64,000 nucleotides of DNA from Bicyclus anynana (taxonomy: Eukaryota > Arthropoda > Insecta > Lepidoptera > Nymphalidae), in contig NC_069110.1 in assembly GCF_947172395.1 (NCBI RefSeq), forward strand, positions 558,001-622,000. Reading direction: 5' to 3'. The position numbers were made by a program, and so were the translations under genes. Shown in pieces: positions 55,742-64,000 of the stretch. Each line of letters begins with the position of its first letter. Position 1 is the stretch's first letter. The notes beneath the pieces were generated by a model. The model had not been told where the DNA came from. It ran no database searches and saw only the letters and a list, made by a program, of their open reading frames with translations.

Positions 55742-58700
55742 CTGATTCAATATACTATGAATGACTTTCATATTTCTGAATGACTTTTTTTAATATCATC
55801 AATACTCCCATTCTTCACCAGTTAGTAAGGAAAACTGAGTTAGGAGTGCTCTTGTTTGTCATGGCCCCTTTGTATTGGGGCTATGAGATATCTAATATGA
55901 AAGTTATTTATACACCTAGAGATGTTGAAACAAATCACAAGAAACTCATAGAAATAATTGTACGGATATTCTATTTTCAGAAGACGGTTTGGCTTTGGTT
56001 GTAATAATGATGTGCAACAGACGGGCGCGTTCGTGTAAAACTGAAACTACGACCGTCTTCCGAAAGTTGAATATCTATAGTGGTGTTACAAAGTGAAGTT
56101 AAGTTCTGTGCGATGCACTCACCTGAGTCGGGAGTGTCCCATCGGCGCCTGTTGTAGTCGACCCAACGCATCATCGTGCTTCCTTGACATTCTTGCGGCG
56201 AGGCCGTTGTTGCGTCCGCGCTGCTGGTGGACGCTTCAGCCTCCAGGTTATATAAATGACTTTCATATGAACCTGTAAATAGAACTTTGTCAAAAAACAA
56301 ATATCACTAAATATAAGCATTACGTTACAGAGTCGTTAGACTTTTCTCATTTGGAAAGGAAATGGAAAGTTTGTCAGCTTCAGCTTCTTTAATATGTTAG
56401 TCTTCTGTCTATGTATTCGTTTGAACTGTGGTGGATTTAGAAGGTAGTAGATTTCAAGGATCCAGACCTTTAACACTCCAACTACAAAGCGTAATGTTTT
56501 AATTTATTCCTTAGCATAATATGCGGTATGTCCAGTTGGTAATCACTTAAGTCCACATCACAAGAAGAAGGTGGAAAAGGTAGAAAATGCCTTAATGCAT
56601 TATGTTTCGCCTTTGTACCTACATACTTTTGTGCAGTAAAGTTTAAAAAAACAAATTTAGCTTCGTGGCAATCTTCGAAAACTCAGCTCTATCGAAGGGT
56701 TCTACCATGAATATACGTGTCTGGCGACTTTGGAAATATACCGTAGATTAAGTTAGCTATTAAATCCCTTATGTTATGCACAAACATACTGATAACAATA
56801 TCTCACACCATGGGATAGACGATAAAAAATTCATCTTCATTTTGCATGTTTTCCGTATCCAGAAACCCAATTTTTTTTTTAATTTACTTTTTATCACTTT
56901 GTAAACGTAATTAATTTAGATACTCAAAAAAATTCAGTTATCTAGTTTTAACAGACACTGAGTTATCTTACTGACAACTTTATCTATCTGATTAACAACG
57001 AAATTAGTATGCCATTTTCGATTTCCAATTACGTTTTTTAAATTGGTCGGCTATTAGTCTTTAAATAGCAATTACTACTTAGCAGTTATAGTTTTCCTTG
57101 TAATTTCATTATATATCCTACTCTCGTGAATTTTTTCAAGTATCTGTAGACAACCGTTTAGCTAGTAGGTATCGTAAAGGGTGGAGGCACTTGACTCTAA
57201 CAAAAATTAGCTCTTAAAAACTTAATATTTAACAAACGGATCCCTAAATCGAAAAATATTGATGAAAGACCCCTCATATCTTACAAAGATCTATCCAACC
57301 CTAAAAAAAATTCATTTGACGATTTTGTTTACATTTTTAATGTACATGCTCATGCTAATTTACAGCTTTGTAGTAGTAATAGTCCCTGCGCTAAACCGCG
57401 GACGGACGGACAGACGGACGGACATGGCGAAACTATAAAGTTTCCTTGTGGACTACAGAACCCTAAAAAAGGTTATTTACTGAAAAATTGAGGGTCTGAA
57501 CCTTTTAACCTGCTACCTTCTAAAGCTATGGTTAAACTCCATAGTCGCTTATCATGTTAAGGTACTCGGACATATGGTAGAAACATGAGTTGAAGGGGGT
57601 TCGATGATTATGTGTGGTTTTTTTTCGAAAATGCTCTCGCATGTTGGGACCTCTGTGCTACGATGCACATGCTCTTAGTCCATCATTATTGCGGCGATTT
57701 TTATATTCAAAGACATCGTTGAAGTTCAGAATACTAACCTGAATTGGGTATGCGGCTCTGCTGTCTGCGATAGAAGCCAAATCGCGCTTTCATGTCCCTC
57801 TGATCTCTTTTTGGCAATGCGCTGTCCATATCGCTGATGATAGACAGCGTCCGTTCATTGTAGCCGTGGCTCTCTAAGGAACCTAGGAGTAAAACGAACA
57901 ACTAACTAACTAACTAATTTTATAAAAAGTAGCAAACCTCATAAAACGTAAACGGTTTAATTCTTATCATTGATTTTATTCATATGTCAATCCTTCAGGA
58001 TAAAGGGCATACACATTTCAAACTATCGTAGATGCTGCTCCGATAAACTCACTTTAGCTCAAGGATATCGTATGTGAGTCCAACATTAACTATCGTCACT
58101 AGTTTTACTTGATAAAAATAAAAAGGAATCACACGGTAAAGTTACTGTAAAAGTAATGTCATTAGAAATTTCAAGCAAAAACTCTTAAAGTTAAATACTT
58201 TTATATGAATCTCTAATTATATGAAGTCTATGAAGTGCGGTTTGGATTCCCCCTGTTGCGAGTAACTTGTGTCTGTAAATAAATGTGGCAGTAATTTTAT
58301 TTGCCTACATTTGTCTTGTGTGCGTATAATTTTATTTATTTTTTCTTTTCGTTAAAGTAATGGGTTTATACTTTCCACATGTGAACTTATTTTATGTATT
58401 CTATTTTTTAACCGACTTCAAAAAAAGGAGGAGGTTATTAATTCGTCGGAATCTTTTTCTTTTCTTTATGTATGTTCACCGATTACTCGAAGACGCCTTA
58501 ACCGATTTGAAAAATACTTATTTCATGTAAGAGGATATGCTTTTCAGTTAGAATAAAATAAGAACTTTACATCTAGGTTTGTTATGATGTATGCAAGTAA
58601 AAGTTAAAGTAGTATTTTAAAATTGGTTTGGTTGATTGTATCGAGGTACTAATCATAAGAAAACAACGTCGTGGTTTTGGGGTAGGGGTAGGGTAGGGTA

Positions 58701-59444
58701 GGGGTTGGGTAGGGTAGGGGTAGGGTAGGGTAGGGGTAGGGTAGGGGTAGGGTAGGGTAGGGGTAGGGTAGGGTAGGGGTAGGGGTAGGGTATGGGTAGG
58801 GTAGGGTAGGGGTAGGGTAGGGTATAGAAGGGTAGAGTAGGGATAGAGAAGTGCACTTATGTCAAAACGAAGCTTGACCGGGTCCGCTAGTTGTATTATA
58901 AAACTATGCGTAACTTGTTACGAAGTGGTCCGATTTCGATAATTCTTTATAGATTGTAAATGGTATATTTCGAAGTAGGTCCCATATAAATTTGGCACCG
59001 GCTTCAAAGTAATCACTAGATAGAAAATATTATAATGTTTTCTTCTGCTTATTAGTTTCCTGCATAAGTTTGTGTTTTTGAAGTCGGTAGTGTTTTGTTT
59101 TTTAATTATTTATTATATAAATAGCATATATATTGTTTAAATAATATAAATCATTCCGTCCCCACTTCAAAAGGTTTCTGATTTCAAACAATATAAAAAA
59201 AAATCAACAAAATCAGAGCTGTTTTTGAGGAGTTTAAAAGAAGTTAAATATAAAGGAGTTATAAATATGCTCTATTGATTCCACTACCTACCTGCGGTGG
59301 ACGTGCACCGTTGTCCTCGCCTAGCGAAGGTGAATCGCGCTTTCACGTCTCGTGTGTCTCGGAGGGGTGGGCCGGCGGCGCTGCTGGTGGTCGCAAGCGG
59401 CGCTGGAGCCCGCGAGTGGCTCTCGAACGAGCCGATGGACAAAT
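55548..59444 (-). CDS. nested antisense gene, four 3' exons, function unknown
   Basis: Four exons on the minus strand join in frame with every junction in phase 1 and end in TAA at 55548-55550. They encode a 213-residue C-terminal part. I do not recognise the family. The peptide is hydrophilic and looks largely disordered. It is rich in Ser, Thr, Ala and Arg, with no membrane segment or cysteine pattern. A short module recurs: S[F/L/Y]ESH near the start of exons A, B and C, and RDVKARFTF, RDMKARFGF or RNVKTRWGF later in exons A, B and D, with a weaker MMRWVDY in C. It lies inside the last visible fry intron on the opposite strand. The 5' exons are presumably beyond the right edge of the window. 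It could be the cytoplasmic tail of a receptor or a scaffold tail, which is speculation. Confidence 0.72.
56123..56272 (-). CDS. nested gene exon C
   Basis: 150 nt; acceptor TATTTACAG and donor TCAG|GTGAGT, phase 1 to 1. It encodes SYESHLYNLEAEASTSSAD, then MMRWVDYNRRRWDTPDS. It keeps the ESH start but diverges where A and B have KARFxF. Confidence 0.72.
56427..57537. mobile_element. TIR element between nested-gene exons B and C
   Basis: Imperfect inverted ends of about 45 bp (GTGGATTTAGAAGGTAGTAG … and CTGCTACCTTCTAAAGCTATGG). A second dispersed element (56735-57468) is nested inside. A related, shorter element lies at 61161-61474. Confidence 0.55.
56735..57468 (+). repeat. dispersed element ending GAACCCTAAAAA
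   Basis: Parallels 12013-12425 in its first half and 27040-27246 in its end (GACGGACAGACGGACGGACA, then GAACCCTAAAAA). Non-coding; widespread in Lepidoptera from general knowledge. Confidence 0.6.
57739..57882 (-). CDS. nested gene exon B
   Basis: 144 nt; acceptor TTTACTCCTAG and donor TCAG|GTTAGT, phase 1 to 1. It encodes SLESHGYNERTLSIISDMD, then RDMKARFGFYRRQQSRIPN. The spacing from ESH to KARF is 26-28 residues in exons A and B, so the two are plausible duplicates. Confidence 0.72.
58410..59089. mobile_element. element bounded by ACCGACTTCAAAAA inverted ends
   Basis: The left end AACCGACTTCAAAAAAAGGAGG and the right end GTTTTTGAAGTCGGT are inverse. The GGGTA-rich Helitron-like sequence (to 58890) is inserted within. 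It lies between exons A and B of the nested gene. Confidence 0.5.
58678..58890 (+). mobile_element. Helitron-like 3' end with long GGGTA/GGGGTA array
   Basis: 58678-58842 is about 165 bp of alternating GGGTA and GGGGTA units, followed by AAGCTTGACCGGGTCCGCTAG and T. The array is G-rich on the plus strand. The terminal sequence is shared with 21150, 32470 and 60566. Confidence 0.75.
59292..59444 (-). CDS. nested gene exon A
   Basis: 153 nt; acceptor GTTACAG (plus 59445 upward) and donor GCAG|GTAGGT ending at 59292, phase 1 to 1. It encodes LSIGSFESHSRAPAPLATT, then RDVKARFTFARRGQRC. It is GC-rich within AT-rich flanks. A phase-1 start implies at least one more upstream exon. Confidence 0.68.
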
Positions 59445-59535
59445 CTGTAACTCTTCTGATTAGATTCACTGAATTTGATTAAAAGAACTAAAATAATAGA
59501 CGGTGTGATTTTAATTATATCAACGTCAGAAATAG

Positions 59536-59660
59536 AAATAAAATCGTAAAGATGCTTGGAGGCCGTTGGATCAGCTTCCACCTTCACACAGGAAGTAAAA
59601 CTATAAGAAATGTAAACAGTAATTGTTATCAATTGTAATGATTTTTGATTTGATTTGATT
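59536..59660 (+). repeat. LINE 3'-end fragment with TTGATT tail
   Basis: Reverse-complement relative of 18115-18185 (GGAGGCC…CAGCTTCCACCTTCACACAGG), ending in a TTTGATTTGATTTGATTTGATT repeat typical of CR1/Jockey 3' ends. Confidence 0.65.
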
Positions 59661-60354
59661 TGATTGTTCACGTATGTTAGTTGACATGTTGTTATAGTCC
59701 AATAGGCTGGCTGGCCTATTCACTAGTTTGGTCTTTATTGACAACCTATTAAAATAAACACCTAATCAACTGAGAAATGTCATCTACCTACTGTATGATA
59801 TCAAGGAAGGGTTGTCAGTGGGGATCGAATGATATTTTTTTACATAAAATTGCAATTTCGTATATGACAAACTTGCTGTCATTAGCCTACAAAAAATAGA
59901 AATTATTTTAAGTTTTTATTAAATACTAGCTTATAGAATTTTTTTTGTTAAAATTCTAAAGATTATAAGTATCTATACAAGGTCTCCCGTAATTAATGGA
60001 TAAAACGCAAATGGCAGATACACCAACTAATTATATAAAACTTATTTGAATAGTTTTGAAATAATCTCTAGGATGACCAAGGTATATGTTTTTTTTTTTG
60101 GATTTTTAAAATTTCTATCTTGAATCAGTTTTTTCAATGCTGTAGCTGCTGTAATATGTATGGGAGGTGCTGAATTTTCAATACAAGAAAAAAAATTTAA
60201 GAGTGGAAGGTAAAATTTTTTTCTTCAAAATATATATCTGCCTGCTTGCCTAAATTTACTTATGCATCATTTGTAACTTGTTATTTGTTTTGTAATTGGT
60301 CTAAAACAACACTTTTCTATACTCCCATACAAACGATTCGTAATAATACTTAAA
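59661..60354 (+). repeat. dispersed repeat related to 20140-21150
   Basis: 59975-60190 contains AATTAATGGATAAAACGCAAA, CAGTTTTTTCAATGCTGTAG and TATGGGAGGTGCTGAATTTT, the inverse of the earlier copy. The rest is AT-rich with no gene. Confidence 0.5.
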
Positions 60355-60566
60355 GGAGGAGAGGATAGGATAGGGGTTTTATAGTGTAGGAGTAGGGTTG
60401 AAGTGTAGGGTTGGGGTAGGGTTGGGTACGGGCAGGGTAAGGTAGGAGTATGGTTGTGTAGGGATAGGGTAGGGTAGGGCTAGATAAGGGTAGAGTGTGT
60501 GCAGGGTAGGGTAAGGTAGGGAAGAAGTGCACATAAGTCAAATCGAAGCTTGTGCGGGTCCGTTAG
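60355..60566 (+). mobile_element. Helitron-like 3' end with diverged GGGTA tract
   Basis: A GGATAGGGTAGGGTTG-type tract followed by AAGCTTGTGCGGGTCCGTTAG. It is the same family as 58678-58890 but more diverged, so older. Confidence 0.6.
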
Positions 60567-60644
60567 CAAACGATAAATAGGCGTGGTATTAAATTTCACT
60601 ATACGATTGTGTTCATAGTTCTAGATACATTTGTAAAATGGTGA

Positions 60645-60838
60645 TCTATACTAATATTATAAAGCTCAAGAGTTTGTTTGTTTGAACACGCTAATCTCAG
60701 GAACTACAGGTCCGATTTGAAAAATTCTTTCAGTATTAGATAGCCCATTTGTCGAGGAAGGCTATAGGCTATATTTTATCCCCGTATTCCTACGGGGACG
60801 GGAATACCACGCTGGTGAAACCGCACGGCGTGTGCTAG
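60645..60838 (+). mobile_element. short non-autonomous Helitron-like element
   Basis: Begins A then TCTATACTAATATTATAAAG and ends CCGCACGGCGTGTGCTAG then T, with a GCAC/GTGC stem. 194 bp, no ORF. Confidence 0.65.
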
Positions 60839-60879
60839 TAAACAATATAAATAAACTCTGGCTGAGTTTGTTGTGCGCT

Positions 60880-61035
60880 CTTCTCGGGCCAAGGCGCATT
60901 TGGAACCCACTTAACTTTAATTTCAAATTTTCGACTAAATTATCACCATTATGTAATAATATTATTACCTGACGTTACGAAAGTGCTTGTAAACTTAGCC
61001 TAATTGAAATAAATGAATCTTGAATTTTAACTTTT
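60880..61035 (+). repeat. LINE 3'-end fragment
   Basis: Contains AAGTGCTTGTAAACTTAGCC and AAATAAATGAATCTTGAATTTT, matching remnants at 3141-3330 and 51640-51780. Confidence 0.5.
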
Positions 61036-61160
61036 AACATTATGGTCCGAGAGTCTGCGATGGCCTGACCTATTTTATTTTATGGAGGCTAAAAATTTCA
61101 TCTCCTCATGCTCTACCATAGGAAGTACAGTAGCCAATCTTGCCAAGAGTCTTGATCGTG

Positions 61161-61474
61161 AAGCCTTTGGAACCTAGCATATTTCAAGGGTCCAGATCTT
61201 TAGCCGTCCAATAGTAAAGCGTATTTTTCAATATTTTCCGGCAAAAAATTAGAAAACATGTTCTTGTGTACTGTCACTGAACCTTAAAAACCAAATATAT
61301 TTTTTAAAGAGAACTTTAAGAAATCTCAGCAAAGATTTCGAGGAATTTTCGACAAAGGCTAGGAAGCTTAAGGTCTGTTAACTGGAGACATGATATCGCG
61401 TAGAAAATATTAATAAATTACATATACTTGGACGATGAGGATCTGAACGCTTAAAACCTGCTACCTTCCAAAGC
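61161..61474. mobile_element. TIR element related to 56427-57537
   Basis: Inverted ends CTTTGGAACCTAGCATATTT and ACCTGCTACCTTCCAAAG; 314 bp, non-coding. Confidence 0.45.
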
Positions 61475-63312
61475 CACCACGGTCCAAACTAAATGTAGGC
61501 TACCGTTCTTATCTATGGTAGAAGCATGTAGAAGTTGGCTGACAGACCTTAAGTCACACAAAATGAGGTATGTTTAACTAACGCAGGCTCACAGTGTCGC
61601 AGTGTCGCAGCTGTGCGGCAGCTTTCGTCCGGTGTGACCGCATTCTCGGTTCACAATCTGTCCTCAGTCTACAGAGTAAGAATCGGTTCCTACTTCGAAA
61701 CCGGGAACTGTCCGACACATAATCTGATCGATAGCTTCTTCTTAATTTTTTAAAGTTTATTATTTATTTTTATTTTCTTAAATGTAATTTGTGTACCTAC
61801 TAACATATTTTTTAAGAATATAACTAACCAATGGGCTTTTATAGCCATAAATAAAGAAACATTATTATTATTATTATATACATTGTTAATGAAAAATTAC
61901 CATTAATATTAGAAAATTGGAAGTAAGCAGTTTTGAATGACCATTGACTGCCACCCACGCACGATGACTACGTAAACAAAGGAGGCTCTTCATTCATTTA
62001 TGAAGAGGTATTAACTATTACTGCTAATTTATTATATAATTATGAAGTGGAAGTAAAGAACGGACTGAACTCACGGGAATTAATTATCGTATGCCGGCAT
62101 TTGGACGCCGTTTACAAGTAACGATTTATTGAGACACGAAAGCGATGAATATTTAGTTACTATTAGAAGAAGTTTAACAGTTTGTATAATTTAAAACTCA
62201 ATTGGCGTCTTATTACTGGTTAGTAGTAGATTTATTTTAATCGGCATTTTATTTTGTTTCCGGTTGTAATTGGGTGTGCAGATAATGAGCAACTAGCAAC
62301 TTTCTTCACCTTGGAACTCGAACTTGTAATAAATTATATTGAACGATATGAGGCGACATAGCCCATGTAAATCCTTGACTTTTACGACCTACTTTATATA
62401 ACTGATATATTTGCATGGAATGATTGAGTGGCACACTCCCTGTAACAGGTCGACAAACAAACACGCGGGCGTGACCCGAAGAAAAGTCAATTGATATTAT
62501 GTTTTAACCCGGCATCATCCGCTGAGTGCCTTTCAGCCGATAGACGTCCACAGCAGGACATGGGCCTTCTGTAGGGACTTCCAAATGCAACAATTGTAAG
62601 CCGACTGCATCCAGCGACTATCTTTGTCTCTTATCTGTGTCGTAGCTTGTACACTTGGTTTTTTTGTTTTTAATTGTATTTGCCAAATCTTTTAAAAATA
62701 TGACGAATATTTTCATTCGCTTTCAATCGGAATTAGTCGCAAGAGACTGTTAGGGTGGTACGAAGTCCCGCGGGCATGAATGTGGCCCCTTTACTGTTGA
62801 GCTTTTTATGCTACACTTTATATCTGTAGCTTAATTTTTGCTGCCACATTTTGTTTTTTAAATTCTTTTGTTATTCAAGTGACAGGTAAAGTGTTTGAAA
62901 ATAATATTCTAATGTCTTACATCTTTAAAATCCCTATTAATTGAACACGTTTTTAAGCTAGATGTACAACTTTGCCTAGTACGTTTTTTGACGTGACAAC
63001 GTCTTATAAATTGGTTTGCCGGGTGACACTTCAAGAAACTGCGTTACGCTCCGCTCACGTTATGCGCTCACAATGAGAGCGAGTGAATAAAATTTTGTTA
63101 ATATGAAATTCAGTGCGAGATTCTTTGTATAAATTAATGTTTTAAATATAATTATTTGTATAAATAAATGTTTATTTTTTTTTTCAATGTGACCGTTAAA
63201 ACACATACAAAAAAAGTTAAATATAAAAAATAATTAGTCCCGTTTTTTGGAAAAAAAAAACTGGCTTTGCAGTAGAAATAATTAAACTTTCATTAATTGA
63301 AACAAACAACTA
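61475..63312 (+). other. intronic sequence, mostly unassigned
   Basis: A small GC-richer stretch at 61590-61720 was checked for a fry exon; no phase-1 acceptor/donor pair with furry-like residues was found. 62530-62640 (minus) resembles an RTE 3' end (CTGCTGTGGACGTCTATCGG). No gene seen. Confidence 0.4.
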
Positions 63313-63708
63313 TCCTGCTAATATTATAAATGCGAAAGTTTGTAAGGAAGTTTGTAAGGAAGTTTGGATGTATGTTTGGATGTTTGTTACTCTTTAACGC
63401 CGCTACTACTGTAGCGATTTGGCTGAAATTTAGAATGGAAAAAGATTTTACTCTGGATTAACACATTTTTATCCCGAAAAAATCCATGGTTTCCCGAGAT
63501 TTGCGAAAACTGATTATTTTGATGATATGAATGTTTGTTACTCTTTCACGCCTCGACCACTGAACCGAATTAGCTAAAATTTGGTATTAACATATATTAT
63601 AGCCTGGATTAACACATAGGGTATTTTTTATCCCGGAACAATCCATGGTTCCCATGGAATTTGTGAAAAACTAAATTCCACGCGGACGAAGTCGCGGGCG
63701 TCCGCTAG
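63313..63708 (+). mobile_element. non-autonomous Helitron copy 3
   Basis: Preceded by A; begins TCCTGCTAATATTATAAATG and ends with the hairpin GCGGACG…CGTCCGC, CTAG, then T. 396 bp, the best-preserved copy. Confidence 0.78.
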
Positions 63709-63864
63709 TTCAAAAATAATTACCAAGTATAATATCAACGTTTAAGCATTTTGTCAGCACATGGTACGAGTAAACTGCACTGAATGTAGGGATTTTTGAA
63801 TTTTGTACAATTCTAGGCACCCAGCGCGCTGTTTCTTTTTCTTGCCCGAATAGTCAACATTGTA

Positions 63865-63942
63865 CAAGTTAGCCCGCTTCCATCATCACTGACCATCATG
63901 TGAGATTGTAGTCAAGGGCTAACTTGTAAAGAATAAAAAGAA
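63865..63942 (+). repeat. SINE-C 3' fragment
   Basis: CAAGTTAGCCCGCTTCCATC … GGGCTAACTTGTAAAGAAT, ending in an A-rich tail. Confidence 0.75.
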
Positions 63943-64000
63943 GAAATCACTTTAAGCCTTAAATTATAGTAATGATATAAAAAAGACTTACTAGTCACAC

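Noticed and set aside
58678..58842. Telomeric or interstitial telomere repeat
   Set aside because: Insect telomeres use TTAGG. This is GGGTA/GGGGTA and is tied to a transposon end.
61590..61720. Possible next fry exon
   Set aside because: No acceptor entering in phase 1 with furry-like residues, and no suitable donor; the composition alone drew attention.

Overview
The window is insect genomic DNA, most likely from a butterfly or moth. It is AT-rich with GC-rich coding islands. It carries dispersed repeats typical of Lepidoptera: tRNA-derived SINEs, non-autonomous Helitrons ending in CTAG, and RTE and CR1/Jockey-like LINE fragments. No bacterial, organellar or viral genes were seen.

Positions 1-24131 (+ strand) hold fourteen consecutive internal exons of the homologue of Drosophila furry (fry). 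Furry is a giant scaffold that works with the NDR kinase Tricornered and Mob. All exons join in frame through canonical GT/AG sites. Together they encode roughly 650 residues of the N-terminal to middle part of the protein. Neither the start nor the stop codon lies here. One extra symmetric exon (6736-6897) looks like an optional cassette or an alternative 3' end.

After exon 14 no further fry exon could be recognised, so fry appears to enter an intron of at least 40 kb. That interval is mostly mobile-element debris: SINEs, Helitrons, TIR elements, a dead mariner, an RTE LINE on the minus strand, a duplicated block at 43.7-48.3 kb, and GGGTA-rich arrays.

Within the intron, on the minus strand (59444 down to 55548), are four well-formed exons ending in a stop codon and followed by a poly(A) signal. 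They are the 3' part of an unidentified nested gene. Every junction among them is phase 1. Three or four of the exons carry variants of one short module, which suggests growth by exon duplication.

Other notable points are two pairs of inverted repeats that bracket fry exons, five perfect long palindromes, and a perfect 188-bp tandem duplication. There is also a TA-flanked TIR element with an apparent empty site in a paralogous repeat. All boundaries and identities come from reading the sequence and from remembered family features; nothing was searched or aligned by computer.
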